From: Nannocystis sp.
Lineage (GTDB): Bacteria; Myxococcota_A; Polyangia; Nannocystales; Nannocystaceae
Assembly: GCA_016712315.1 (NCBI GenBank)
Contig: JADJRG010000023.1
Location: 248,001-312,000, forward strand
Length of the DNA stretch: 64,000 nt
Direction of reading: 5' to 3'
Below, piece after piece: positions 18,216-27,339 of this stretch (its first letter is position 1; every line of letters begins with the position of its first letter). The position numbers and the translations under genes were made by a program. The notes beneath the pieces are model-generated. The model saw nothing but the letters and a program-made list of their open reading frames with translations, made no database searches and was not told the origin of the DNA.

Positions 18216-18541
18216 TAGCTACCCCTAGACGGCAGGATCTCTGTCGACGGCGGCCCCCTGCCAACGGACCGCCGCGCCGACGCGGCCGCGTGCCGCGCCA
18301 TCGACATCTCCTCCAATATCTCGAGCGACGCCCATCCGCGTCTGAATTTTTTGCCGCCCAGGAGCTCCGAACTTGCGCGTAGAGCCCTGAATTCGTGCCC
18401 TAGTGGCACATTCAACGCTCACCTCTTCCCTTACGTCACCTCGGAGTCTGCCACTACGGAAGCCTCGATCCCGCCAGAATCTGCCACTGCGGCAGCCTCG
18501 ATCCCGCCAGAATCTGCCACTACGTCAGCCGCGAGGGGGAC
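18216..18541. other. Intergenic region with short tandem repeat
   Basis: This 326-bp stretch has no convincing gene. It is less GC-rich near 18340-18440 and contains a 33-bp tandem repeat. It may hold the promoter of the 40-residue protein. Confidence 0.5.
18444..18530 (+). repeat. 33-bp tandem repeat, about 2.6 copies
   Basis: Copies at 18444-18476 and 18477-18509 differ at only a few positions. A third partial copy runs to about 18530. Each begins GAATCTGCCACT and ends CCTCGATCCCGCCA. Read as codons it would give an 11-residue SATTEASIPPE-type unit, but no real gene is supported here. Confidence 0.85.
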
Positions 18542-19153
18542 CTACAGATGGTGCTCGCGATCGTGCCCCACCAGCGCCGCCGCGTCATGCCCGGGCACCA
18601 CCTCCATCGGCCGGCTGCTCAGCCGCGCCGTCTGCACCGCGTCGCGCAATTTTTCAAAGAGCGCGCGGTGGTTCGGCAGCCCGTGCAGGGTCAACATCGG
18701 GTGCGACTGGTCGGTGCCGATCAAGATGATCTTCGCGTTGTTAAAGATCCTGTCGGCGAAGCTCTGCTCGTAGCGCACGTCCAGGATCCGCCACAGCTCG
18801 AGGCTATCGACCCGCTTGCTCAGGATCCCCATCTCCGTCTCGACCCGGCGCCCTGACACCTTAAAGCGCGACGTCGTGTGACGCAGGTACGTCATGAGCA
18901 GCACCGGCAAGCCGACCAACGCCAACAGCCACAGCGGCCAGGTCGCCAGCGCCTCGATCTGTCGCAAACCTACGCCGACCGCGCCGCCCGCCACACACAC
19001 CGCGATCCCCTTCAAATACCCCCCCAGCACCACCGAGTGGCGCGCGACGCCCTCGAAGAGCACCTCATCCGACCCCAGCTGCGGCCGCGCCCCTGCCGGC
19101 ATCGCAGCCACCGCGCCCTCGCTCCTCGTTTGTACGGCCGGCCCATCGCTCAT
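18542..19153 (-). CDS. Bacterial PH-domain membrane protein
   Basis: The 203-residue protein has an N-terminal cytoplasmic tail, two membrane helices (LKGIAVCVAGGAVGVGL and WPLWLLALVGLPVLLMTYL) and a bacterial PH fold. The PH signature is visible in SRFKVSGRRVETEMGILSK, DSLELWRILDVRYEQSF and IILIGTDQSHPML. This matches YdbS/YdbT-like bPH2 membrane proteins of unknown function, thought to act at the inner membrane. A 41-bp gap separates it from the SIR2-kinase gene on the same strand. Confidence 0.85.
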   Translation of the reverse strand: MSDGPAVQTRSEGAVAAMPAGARPQLGSDEVLFEGVARHSVVLGGYLKGIAVCVAGGAVGVGLRQIEALATWPLWLLALVGLPVLLMTYLRHTTSRFKVSGRRVETEMGILSKRVDSLELWRILDVRYEQSFADRIFNNAKIILIGTDQSHPMLTLHGLPNHRALFEKLRDAVQTARLSSRPMEVVPGHDAAALVGHDREHHL

Positions 19154-19194
19154 CCGCGGAGGTTCGCACGCCCCTGGGGGCGGAGCAACGCCCT

Positions 19195-21108
19195 CTACGA
19201 GCTGAGCCGCGAGACCAGCATCATCGGCACCGAGACGATCGCCGCCAGCTCGGCCCGCAGCCGCCGAGGCGACGGTCGACGCGCCACATCCGGGTGCAGC
19301 GCGCGCGCGAGTAGATCATCCACGCGCGGGTCGATCCCCGCACGCAGCCGCGACGCCGTCGACGCCGCGTGCAGCGGCGCGCGCCCGCACAGGCAGCGAA
19401 ACAGCAGCGCCCCCGCCCGGTACAGATCGCTCGCCGGGCTCACCGCCTCGCCTGCCAGCACCTCAGGCGCCACCAGGCCGTCGCTCACCCGCCGCAGCGA
19501 CGGCCGCCGCGGGTTGCTGAGCGGAGCGAAGCCGAGCCCGACCAGCCGCGCCCCCTCGGCCCCCAGCACCACCTGCTCCGCCCGCAGATCGCCGTGCACC
19601 AGCCCCTCGCTGTGCAGCGCCGCCAGCCCGTCGAGCACGGTCATCGCCAGGCGAAGCGCCTGGAAGATCTCGAGCTGTCCCTCCCGCGCCAGCGTCGCCG
19701 CCAGCGTCGGCCCCGTCGTCGGCGCCGCGATCGTCCAGAAGCTCTGCCCATCGCAGCCGCCGCCCGAGATCGCCTGCAGCGCCGGGTGCCGCAGCGCGCT
19801 CAGCCGCGCCAGCTCGCTGGTGAAGCGCCGCTCCAGGTGCGACCCCGCCGGCCGCGGCAGCGCCCGCGTACACACCTCGAGCGCCGCGCCCGCGCCGTCC
19901 TCGCAGATCATCACCGTGTTCGCCGCGTCCACCGCCACCAGCGCTCGCGGCGTCATCTCCTCGGGCCACAGCGCCAGGGACCGATCGATCGCCGCCGCCG
20001 CCGTCACCTCGGCGAGCGCCGCCTCGAAGTGCCCGCGCAGCCCGGCCGCGCGCCCCAGCCCGAGGCGCGCCAGCGCCTGGTACTCAGGACCTGGCTTTTG
20101 GGCCAGCGCCGCCTCGAAGTGCCCGCGCGCCTCCTCCAGCCGCCCGTGCGCCGCCATCAGCCCGCCGAGGCGCAGCCGCAGCCCCGCCTCCATACGCCCC
20201 GCCTCGGCCGGATCGAGCTGCGCCAGCAGCAAGCTCGCCTCGGTCACGCCCACCGTCAGCGCCGCGTCCACCGCCAGATCCGCGCGCAGCGGCAGCTCCG
20301 CCAGGGTCCGCGCGAGATCGAGCATCACCCGGTCCACCCGGACGTTCAGCGGCCCCTCGGGCGCCTCCCACGTCGCCTCGTAGAGGGCCGCCAGCGCCGC
20401 CGCCGGGTCGCGCAGCGCCTCATCCGCGATCACCTCGATCCCGTAGCTCTCCAGCAGCTCCGCCGCCTCCGCCGCGCTGATCCCCGGGATCACCGCGTAA
20501 TGGCGCCGACCGCGGCCCGTCCGCGCCAGCAGCTCACGCACGGCCACGAAGTCCGGGTCGTCCAGCTCGAAGCCCAAGAACAAGATCGTCTGCGCCCGCA
20601 CGCACTCCTCGACCAGCGCGAAGAGCCCGCGATCGGCCCGCATCGGCCGCCCCGCCGCCGGCGTCTTCACCAGCAGCGGCGCCGAGTCCGGGCGATGCCC
20701 TCGCAGCGTCGGTCGCGCCAGCTCGCGGTGGCTGTGAGCCCGCGGCGGATCGCCGTCGCCCGCGAGCGCCTGCGCGATCACCGTCGGATACGCGCTCGCC
20801 AAGATCGCCCGCCAGCGGATCTTGCCCAGCACCCCCGCCGCCGCCCGCAGCAGCGGCGCCGCCTCATCGGGGAGGGTCGCCAGCTCAGGGCGCAGCCGCA
20901 GCACCTGCCCCAGCACCGGCCGCAGCCGCCCTCGCGCCAGCAGCGGCGCCAGCCCCTCGCGCTCCTCGTCGGGCAACGCGGCCACCCAGCCCTCGAGCAG
21001 CTCCAGCCACCCCGGCAGCCCCGCCAGCGCCCCGATCCCCGCCCCAGCCCAGAGCACACACTCGCCACCACGGACCGCACACGCCAGCGCACTCGGGATC
21101 GTCGTCAT
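19195..21108 (-). CDS. SIR2-like / TPR / degenerate protein kinase fusion
   Basis: The 637-residue protein has three parts. Residues about 1-230 are SIR2-like: GECVLWAGAGIGALAGLPGW resembles the nucleotide loop, and ILFLGFELDDPDFVAVRELL the C-terminal strand and helix. The catalytic Asn region (normally TNYD) reads SAYPT and the KxHG motif reads KTPAAG, so NAD cleavage is doubtful. Residues about 290-400 are TPR helices (GRLEEARGHFEAALAQKPG, GHFEAALAEVTAA). The C-terminal 200 residues are kinase-like: LHSEGLVHGDLRAEQVVL stands for the HRD loop with Gln replacing Asn, GLGFA replaces DFG, and APEVLAGEAVSPASDLYRAG matches the APE region. It looks like a signalling scaffold or divergent immune sensor. 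Confidence 0.75.
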   Translation of the reverse strand: MTTIPSALACAVRGGECVLWAGAGIGALAGLPGWLELLEGWVAALPDEEREGLAPLLARGRLRPVLGQVLRLRPELATLPDEAAPLLRAAAGVLGKIRWRAILASAYPTVIAQALAGDGDPPRAHSHRELARPTLRGHRPDSAPLLVKTPAAGRPMRADRGLFALVEECVRAQTILFLGFELDDPDFVAVRELLARTGRGRRHYAVIPGISAAEAAELLESYGIEVIADEALRDPAAALAALYEATWEAPEGPLNVRVDRVMLDLARTLAELPLRADLAVDAALTVGVTEASLLLAQLDPAEAGRMEAGLRLRLGGLMAAHGRLEEARGHFEAALAQKPGPEYQALARLGLGRAAGLRGHFEAALAEVTAAAAIDRSLALWPEEMTPRALVAVDAANTVMICEDGAGAALEVCTRALPRPAGSHLERRFTSELARLSALRHPALQAISGGGCDGQSFWTIAAPTTGPTLAATLAREGQLEIFQALRLAMTVLDGLAALHSEGLVHGDLRAEQVVLGAEGARLVGLGFAPLSNPRRPSLRRVSDGLVAPEVLAGEAVSPASDLYRAGALLFRCLCGRAPLHAASTASRLRAGIDPRVDDLLARALHPDVARRPSPRRLRAELAAIVSVPMMLVSRLSS

Positions 21109-21150
21109 CAGCCAACCTCGCCGCCTGGCGTACCTGAGCTCGCCCTGCTC

Positions 21151-21177
21151 GCCAAGAAAGCCAAGAAAGCCAAGAAA
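21151..21177 (+). repeat. 9-bp repeat, three perfect copies
   Basis: GCCAAGAAA occurs three times in a row in the 121-bp gap between the SIR2-kinase start and the Uma2 stop. No gene is supported there. Confidence 0.9.
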
Positions 21178-21229
21178 GAGCGCTCGCCTGCGCCGCGCTC
21201 GCCCGCGCGGACCTCCCCAGTGTCCCTCC

Positions 21230-22186
21230 TCAGTCCAGCGCAGCGAGGATCACCGACATCTCGTCGGCGACCGCGGCGCAGGCGAGCGCGCGGCGGAGGA
21301 CCACCGGGTCACGCGCCTCCTCGAGCCGCGCCGCGCCAGCCGCGTCCAGCGTGAGTCCGCGGGCGGCGAGCACCGTGCGCAGCGCCGCGACGAGGCCGAT
21401 CCGTTCGCCCTCCAGCTTCCCCTCCAGCTTCCCCTCCAGCTTCCCCTCCAGCTTCCCCTCCAGCTTCCCCTCCAGCTTCCCCTCCAGCTTCCCCTCCAGC
21501 TTCCCCTCCAGCTTCCCCTCCAGCTTCCCCTCCAGCTTCCCCTCCAGCTTCCCCTCCAGCTTCCCCTCCATGCGCTCCCGCCGCTGACGCGCCTCGATCG
21601 CCTCGATCGAGTCGTAGCCGTGCGCTTGGAGCAGGTTACGCAGGGCGACCTCGTTCGCGGCGGCGGGGTCGACGAGCGCGCGGACGGGCACGGGGTTCTG
21701 CAGGATCCCCGGGGCGGTGAGCGACTCCTCGGCGCCGACGAGGCGCACCGAGCGATCGGCGGCGTACTCCTCGACGCGCAGCGGGCCTTCGAGGCGGACC
21801 ACCCAGATCAGGCGCGTACCGCCCGCCAGCAGCTCGCCGATCTTGCGCTGGAGCTCCCCCTCATCCTGCCCCACGTCCGCGTACTCGACGGCGAGGGGCG
21901 GGAAGACGCGCTGCCAGCCGGGCTCGGCTTGGACCGCGCCGACGATCAGGTCGGGGGCGCGGAGGTTCTTGTCATCGCCCCAGGTGATCCCGACATCGAC
22001 GCCGACTTGGCCGGCGACGGCGGGGTCGGTCGCGAGGACGCGATCGCCCGCGGAGTGGGCGCGGCCGTGGCGGGCGCCGGCGGTCATGCAGCGGATCGCG
22101 TGCCCTTCGGAGAGCTCGTAGGGGTCACCCTCACGGAGCTGCGAGGCTCGGAACGGCCCTGGGGCGGCGAAGGAGCTGTGCTGCAT
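21230..22186 (-). CDS. Uma2-family (DUF820) nuclease-fold protein with GKLE repeats
   Basis: The ATG at 22186 (MQHSSFAAPG) gives 318 residues. The N-terminal half fits Uma2/DUF820 restriction-endonuclease-fold proteins: YELSEGHAIRCM, VGVDVGITWGDDKNLRAPDLI, then PPLAVEYADVGQDEG and KIGELLAGGTRLIWVV. These contain the Asp and Glu of a PD-(D/E)XK core. After an Arg-rich helix come thirteen GKLE tetrapeptides, then a short helical tail. Uma2 proteins are abundant in multicellular bacteria and cyanobacteria, with uncertain function. The long Gly-Lys-Leu-Glu helix probably forms an extended or coiled stalk. Confidence 0.85.
   Translation of the reverse strand: MQHSSFAAPGPFRASQLREGDPYELSEGHAIRCMTAGARHGRAHSAGDRVLATDPAVAGQVGVDVGITWGDDKNLRAPDLIVGAVQAEPGWQRVFPPLAVEYADVGQDEGELQRKIGELLAGGTRLIWVVRLEGPLRVEEYAADRSVRLVGAEESLTAPGILQNPVPVRALVDPAAANEVALRNLLQAHGYDSIEAIEARQRRERMEGKLEGKLEGKLEGKLEGKLEGKLEGKLEGKLEGKLEGKLEGKLEGKLEGKLEGERIGLVAALRTVLAARGLTLDAAGAARLEEARDPVVLRRALACAAVADEMSVILAALD
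21408..21570 (-). repeat. 12-bp tandem repeat encoding (GKLE)13
   Basis: Thirteen essentially identical 12-bp units lie inside the Uma2 gene. Exact identity indicates recent expansion or gene conversion. Unit length keeps the frame. Confidence 0.95.
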
Positions 22187-22291
22187 ACGCCCGAAGATAC
22201 CACAAGGGGTACGCCCCGAATCGCCCACATCGTCGGCTGGGGCGCGGGGCCTCGCTTGAATTGCCGGAGAAGGCCGCTCTAAGATGCCGGG

Positions 22292-24040
22292 ATGGAGTTC
22301 AGTCCCGAGCCCGCGCCGCGCCGCGCCGATCCGAAGCAGACGAGCGCAGCGGCGACGCAGCTCGGCCGCCTCGCGCTCACCCTCACCTGGGCGCTCACGC
22401 TCGCCTGTTACCAAGGCTTAGAGCAGGGCGACGGCGACGACGCAGGCGCCACCAGCACGAGCACGAGCGCAGCTACCGGCGACAGCGGCGACAGCGGCGA
22501 CAGCGGCGACGATCCCCAAGCGATCGCCCCCGTCGCCGGCCCCACCGGTCTGCGGCTGCTCACGCCGACGCAGTACCGCAACTCCGTCATCGACGTGCTC
22601 GGCGAGGTCGCCGCCCCTGCCGTCGGCCAGTGGCGCTCCTCGATCGCCGCCGCCCAGGGGGGCGTCGCCGTCGCCACCGTCGAGGACTACGAAGAGGCCG
22701 CGATCGCCGTCACCGCCCAGCTCTTCGCCGACCCTGAGGCGCGCCTCCTGCTCACCGGCTGCGAGCCCGCCGCCAGCCCCGACGATCCCTGCGTCGCGGA
22801 GGTGCTCACCTCTCTAGGACGCCGCGCCTGGCGCCGCCCGCTCGTCGCCGACGAGCTCGCGCGTTACGGCCAGCTCGCCGCCGACGTCGCCCAGCTCCTC
22901 GGCGGAGATCCCTGGCTCGGCCTCCAGCACGCCGTCGCCGGGCTCTTGCAGTCGCCCAATTTCCTCTACCGCGTCGAGCTCGGCGCCCCCACCGACCCCA
23001 GCGATCCGCTCCACGTCCGCTTAGACGGCTACGAGCTCGCCTCGCGGCTCTCCTACCTCGTCTGGAACACCACCCCTGACGACGCCCTGCTCGACGCCGC
23101 CGCCGCCGGCGAGCTCGACGACCCCGCCGGCCTCAGCCCCCAGCTCGATCGCCTGCTCGCCTCGCCGCGCGCGCGCGACGGCGTGCTCCAGCTCTTCGTC
23201 GACATGCTCGACCTCGACGTCCTCTACGCCCTCCAAAAGGACCCGGAGCTGCTCCCCGCGTTCACCCCGACGATCGGCCTCGCCATGCGCGAGGAGCTGC
23301 TGCGCGTGATCGACGACACCGTCCTCCAGCAGCGCGACTACCGGCGCCTCTTCGACACCCGCGGCGGCTTCGTCGACGCCGAGCTCGGCGCCCTCTACGA
23401 CCTGCCTGGCCCCTTTGAGCCCGGCTTCAACCCTGTCACCTTGCCGGACACCCGCGGCGGCCTGCTCACCCTCGCTGGCTTCTTGGCGATCAACTCCGGC
23501 GAGGCCAGCACCTCGCCCACCATGCGCGGCCTGACCATCCGGCGGATCCTCATGTGTCAGACCATCCCGCCGCCGCCGCCTGACGTCGCCCCCGAGCTCC
23601 CCGAGCCTGGCGATGACACGCCGATGACCAAGCGCGAGCTCCTCCAGCTCCACGTCTCGGACCCGCTCTGCGCCTCCTGTCATCAGTTCACCGACCCGAT
23701 CGGCCTCGCCCTCGAGCACTACGACGCCCTCGGCGTCTACCGCCTCACCGATCGCGGCCTGCCCATCGACCCCAGCGGCGATCTCGACGGCAAGCCCTTC
23801 CCGGACGCCATCGCCCTCGGCGGCCTCTTCACCGAGCACATCGCCGTCGGCGACTGCCTCGTCCGCAACCTCTACCGCTACGCCACCGGCCACGTCGAGG
23901 ACCCCGCGCTCGCCCCCGTGATCACCCTGCTGCGCGACTCCTTGGTCGACAGCGGCTACGACCTCACCGCCGCCGTCGACGCGCTGGTCCGCAGCGAAGG
24001 CTTCCGTTACGCCACCCGCTCCCCCGAGGACCTCCCATGA
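22292..24040 (+). CDS. DUF1592/DUF1588 cytochrome-type lipoprotein
   Basis: The 582-residue protein has a lipoprotein-like signal (WALTLAC), a GDS/TSTS linker, then the typical series of DUF1587, DUF1595, DUF1592, DUF1588 and DUF1585. Markers are LRLLTPTQYRNSVIDVLGEV, RAWRRPLVADELARY, LQSPNFLYRVELG, ELASRLSYLVWNTTPDD and TMRGLTIRRILMC. A heme-type CxxCH motif lies in SDPLCASCHQFTDPIGLALE. Such proteins occur in myxobacteria and planctomycetes with a DUF1552 partner. The pair is thought to be extracytoplasmic and redox-linked, but the substrate is unknown. The last bases ATGA overlap the start of the DUF1552 gene. Confidence 0.92.
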   Translation: MEFSPEPAPRRADPKQTSAAATQLGRLALTLTWALTLACYQGLEQGDGDDAGATSTSTSAATGDSGDSGDSGDDPQAIAPVAGPTGLRLLTPTQYRNSVIDVLGEVAAPAVGQWRSSIAAAQGGVAVATVEDYEEAAIAVTAQLFADPEARLLLTGCEPAASPDDPCVAEVLTSLGRRAWRRPLVADELARYGQLAADVAQLLGGDPWLGLQHAVAGLLQSPNFLYRVELGAPTDPSDPLHVRLDGYELASRLSYLVWNTTPDDALLDAAAAGELDDPAGLSPQLDRLLASPRARDGVLQLFVDMLDLDVLYALQKDPELLPAFTPTIGLAMREELLRVIDDTVLQQRDYRRLFDTRGGFVDAELGALYDLPGPFEPGFNPVTLPDTRGGLLTLAGFLAINSGEASTSPTMRGLTIRRILMCQTIPPPPPDVAPELPEPGDDTPMTKRELLQLHVSDPLCASCHQFTDPIGLALEHYDALGVYRLTDRGLPIDPSGDLDGKPFPDAIALGGLFTEHIAVGDCLVRNLYRYATGHVEDPALAPVITLLRDSLVDSGYDLTAAVDALVRSEGFRYATRSPEDLP

Positions 24041-25413
24041 CCCTCAGCAAGCCCATCCCGCGCCGCACCCTGCTCCGAGGCCTCTTCGGCGCCAGCGCCG
24101 TCGCCGTCGGCCTCCCCCTGCTCGAGGCCATGCTCGACAGCCACGGCGAAGCCCTCGCCGACGGCTCGCCCTTACCGCTGCGTTTTGGCGTGTGGTTCTG
24201 GGGCAACGGCACCCACCCGCTCGCCTGGGCGCCGCAGACCCAGGGGCCCGGCTGGGAGGCCGCGGGGCTGCTCGCCGGCCTCGCCCCCGTCAAGGACGCG
24301 ATCAGCGTCATCAGCGGCGGCACCTTGCCCGTCCTCAAGAAGAACAACCCGCACGTCGAAGGCGCCGTCGGCATCCTCGCTGGCGGCAACCCGCTCTTGC
24401 ACCCCTCGTTTAGCGGCCAGAGCAACGACTGGGACTTCCTCACCGTCTCCGGTCCCTCGGTGGATCAGATCGCCGCGGCGCACCTCGCCGAGAAGACCCC
24501 CTTTCGCACCCTCGCGCTCGCCGTCACCCCCGTGCACACCGCCGACGCCGGCAGCAACAACGCCCCTGGCACCGCGATCAGCTACATCTCGCACCCGGCG
24601 CCGTACGTCTTTAACCCGCCGATCATGGACCCGAGCGAGCTCTTCGCCAAGCTCTTCAACCTGCTCAAGCCCGGCGAGCTCGAGCCCTCCGCGATCGCCC
24701 GCGCCAAGGTCCTCGACGCCGTACGCGGCGACGCGTCCGCCCTGCGCGGCCGCCTCGGCAAGAACGACCGCGCCCGCCTCGACCTCCACCTCGAGGGGAT
24801 CCACGAGCTCCAAGGCCGCCTCACCGCCATGGTCATGGGCGGCGAGGCCTGCATGATGCTCAGCGACCCCGGCAACCCCGAGTCTGAGCGCCTCCGCGCC
24901 CGCGCCATGGCCGAGCTGGTCGCCATGGCCTTCGCCTGCGACCTCAGCCGCGTCGTCTCGCTCGAGTTCTCGAGCCCCGCCTCGCACGTCGACTACCCCG
25001 ACATCGGCATCACCGGCACCGGCCTCGGCACCTCCTTCCACGAGTACGAGCACCAGAAGGGCTACGACGCCAACGTGCTCAAGGGCCTCGCCTACTTCAT
25101 GGAGCTCTACGGCGACTTTGTCGCCGCCCTCCGCGCCTTACCTGAGGCCGGCGGCACCGTGCTCGATCGTAGCTGCGTGCTCGGCACCAGCGACGTCTCC
25201 GGCGGCTGGGATCACGCCATGAACGACTTCCCGCTGCTCGTCGCTGGCGGCGCCGGCGGCGCCCTCGTCCAACCTGGCGTGCACATCAGCCTCGCCGGCG
25301 GCAACGCCTGTCGCGTCCCCTTCACCTGTCTCAAGGCCGTAGGCGCCCCTGTCGACGCCTTCGGCAGCGATCAGTTCGCGACCAGCGAGGTCGTCCCCGG
25401 CCTGCTCACCTGA
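24037..25413 (+). CDS. DUF1552 protein with Tat signal
   Basis: The 458-residue protein begins with a Tat-type signal (IPRRTLLRGLFGASAVAVGL). The body fits DUF1552: LRFGVWFWGNGTHPLAW, DQIAAAHLAEKTPFRTLAL, then LDLHLEGIHELQGRL and VLDRSCVLGTSDVSGGWDHAMNDF. The family is related to the sulfatase/alkaline-phosphatase-like DUF1501 group. The ATGA overlap with the upstream DUF1592 gene indicates co-translation, and export by Tat implies a folded, probably cofactor-bearing protein. Its stop is 13 bp from the convergent acyl-CoA ligase gene. Confidence 0.92.
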   Translation: MTLSKPIPRRTLLRGLFGASAVAVGLPLLEAMLDSHGEALADGSPLPLRFGVWFWGNGTHPLAWAPQTQGPGWEAAGLLAGLAPVKDAISVISGGTLPVLKKNNPHVEGAVGILAGGNPLLHPSFSGQSNDWDFLTVSGPSVDQIAAAHLAEKTPFRTLALAVTPVHTADAGSNNAPGTAISYISHPAPYVFNPPIMDPSELFAKLFNLLKPGELEPSAIARAKVLDAVRGDASALRGRLGKNDRARLDLHLEGIHELQGRLTAMVMGGEACMMLSDPGNPESERLRARAMAELVAMAFACDLSRVVSLEFSSPASHVDYPDIGITGTGLGTSFHEYEHQKGYDANVLKGLAYFMELYGDFVAALRALPEAGGTVLDRSCVLGTSDVSGGWDHAMNDFPLLVAGGAGGALVQPGVHISLAGGNACRVPFTCLKAVGAPVDAFGSDQFATSEVVPGLLT

Positions 25414-25426
25414 GCCGGGGCGCCCG

Positions 25427-27208
25427 CTACTCCGCGTACATCGCCTCGATCTCCGCCGCGAAGCTCTCGTTCACCCGCCCCCGCTTCACCTTCAGCGTCG
25501 GCGTCAGCTCACCTGCCTCGATGGACAGGTTCCGCGGCAGGATCGTGAACTTCTTCACCTGCTCGACCCGCGCCAGCTCGGCGTTCGCCGCGTCGATCGC
25601 CCCCTGGATCGACGCCCGCGTCCGCTCGTGCGACGTCACCGCGTGCACCGGGATCCCCTGGTCGAACGCGAAGCGCTCGACCGCCTCCGGGTCAAGCGTC
25701 ACCAGCGCCGTCAAAAATTTCCTGCGGTCGCCGATCACCACCGCCTCATTCACCAGCGGATGATTCTTGATCGCCGCCTCGATGTTCTTCGGCGCGATGT
25801 TCTTGCCGCCGGCTGTAATGATGATCTCCTTCTTCCGGCCCGTGATCTGTAGAAAACCGTCCGCGTCGAACGCCCCCAGATCCCCCGAATACAGCCACCC
25901 GTCGCGCAGCGTCTCCGCCGTCGCCGCTGGCTCCTTAAAATACCCCAAGAACACGTTCGGCCCGCGCACCAGGATCTCATCGTCCTCGGCGATCCGCACG
26001 TCCACCCCCGGCACCGCCGGCCCCACTGTGCCCAAGCGGAAGCGATCCGGCCGATTAAAGCTCGTCGGCCCGGTGTCCTCGGACTGTCCATACACCTCGA
26101 GCACCACGACATCGAGCTGCGCGAAGAACTCGAGCACCTCTCTCGCGATCGGCGCCGCCCCGCTCACGCAGATCCGCGCCGCGCCCAGGCCGATCGCCGG
26201 CTTCAGCTTCGCGAAGATCAGCCGCTTCGCCGCCGCGTATTGCAGCGCCAGCAGCCCGCGCGGCTCGCCCAGCCCGGCCATCCTCGCGGCGTTCACCGCG
26301 CCCCCGACCCCCATCGCCCACGTCACCAGCGCCTTCTTCAGCCCCGTCGCCTGGCTCAATTTGGCCGAGATCCCCGCGTGGAATTTCTCCCAGATCCGCG
26401 GCACCCCGAAGAACACCGTCGGCTGCACCTCCTTCAGATTATCGGCCACTCGCTCCAGCGACTCCGCGAAATACACCGCCCCGCCCACCGAGATCGGCAC
26501 ATGGATCGAGAACATCTGCTCCGCGATATGCGACAGCGGCAGGTAGGAGAGCATCCGGTCCGCGCTATGGATCCCGCCGATCTCCCGCGCCGAGCCCGCG
26601 GTCCACGCCAGGTTCGCGTGGGACAGCATCACCCCCTTCGGCGGCCCCGTCGTGCCCGACGTGTAGATCAGCGTCGCCAACCCCTGTGGTTTCAGCGCCG
26701 CCACCCGGCGCTCCACCTCGTGGTCCTTCACCGACGCCCCCGCCGCCAAGAACGCCTCCCAGCTCATCACCAGCGGGTCGGCGATCTTCGGCGCCCCCTT
26801 CATCATCACCACATGACGCAGCAGCGGCAGCCGCTCCCGCTCCTTGTCGATCTTCTCCCACTGCGCCGCGTCCTCGACCAGCACCACCGGCGCCTCGGAG
26901 TGGTTGACGATGTACTGCACCTCGCTCGCCGAGCACGTCGTATAGATCCCCGCGGGAGCCCCGCCCGCCGCCATACAAGCGACGTCCATGATCACCCACT
27001 CGGGCCGATTGAAGCCCAAGATACACACGCTCTGCCCCGGCTCCATGCCCAGCTTGATCAGCGCCTTCGCGGCCTGCCGCACCGTCACCGCGTACTCCTC
27101 CCACCGCGTCACCCGCCAGCCTCCCGGCTCGCGCACATAAAAGGCCGGCGCGCCTGGCGTCTGGCTCGCTTGTTGGAAGAACCGCGCGGGGATCGTATCA
27201 GCGCTCAT
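25427..27208 (-). CDS. fadD: Long-chain fatty acid-CoA ligase, AMP-binding type
   Basis: The 593-residue protein has the adenylate-forming signature LATLIYTSGTTGPPKGVMLS, then YLPLSHIAEQM and GVPRIWEKFHAGI typical of long-chain ligases. QSEDTGPTSFNRPDRFRLGT, GWLYSGDLGAFDADGFLQITGRKKEIIITA (as separate motifs) and NIAPKNIEAAIKNHPLV complete the hinge and C-domain. It activates fatty acids to acyl-CoA via acyl-AMP in the cytoplasm. Start is ATG 27208. A paralogue lies at 40499-42340. Confidence 0.94.
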   Translation of the reverse strand: MSADTIPARFFQQASQTPGAPAFYVREPGGWRVTRWEEYAVTVRQAAKALIKLGMEPGQSVCILGFNRPEWVIMDVACMAAGGAPAGIYTTCSASEVQYIVNHSEAPVVLVEDAAQWEKIDKERERLPLLRHVVMMKGAPKIADPLVMSWEAFLAAGASVKDHEVERRVAALKPQGLATLIYTSGTTGPPKGVMLSHANLAWTAGSAREIGGIHSADRMLSYLPLSHIAEQMFSIHVPISVGGAVYFAESLERVADNLKEVQPTVFFGVPRIWEKFHAGISAKLSQATGLKKALVTWAMGVGGAVNAARMAGLGEPRGLLALQYAAAKRLIFAKLKPAIGLGAARICVSGAAPIAREVLEFFAQLDVVVLEVYGQSEDTGPTSFNRPDRFRLGTVGPAVPGVDVRIAEDDEILVRGPNVFLGYFKEPAATAETLRDGWLYSGDLGAFDADGFLQITGRKKEIIITAGGKNIAPKNIEAAIKNHPLVNEAVVIGDRRKFLTALVTLDPEAVERFAFDQGIPVHAVTSHERTRASIQGAIDAANAELARVEQVKKFTILPRNLSIEAGELTPTLKVKRGRVNESFAAEIEAMYAE

Positions 27209-27339
27209 TCTCGCCCTCCGAGGCGACCATCATAACCTCAGCCGCCCCCCCGGAGTCCACATCGGCTCACATCTGCCAGCGCCGACGAGCGTGATCGAGC
27301 CCGTGCCCGGGGCGCCACCGCGCACATCTGCCGCCGCTC

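Noticed and set aside
18351..18773. Plus-strand protein containing the SATTEASIPPE repeats
   Set aside because: No signal or domain; the second half is antisense to the PH-domain gene. Kept only as a DNA repeat.
19369..21354. 661-residue plus-strand open frame over the SIR2-kinase gene
   Set aside because: Arg/Gln-rich shadow; the opposite strand has clear domains.
21408..21570. CRISPR-like array
   Set aside because: Units are 12 bp, contiguous and without spacers; they are codons of GKLE.
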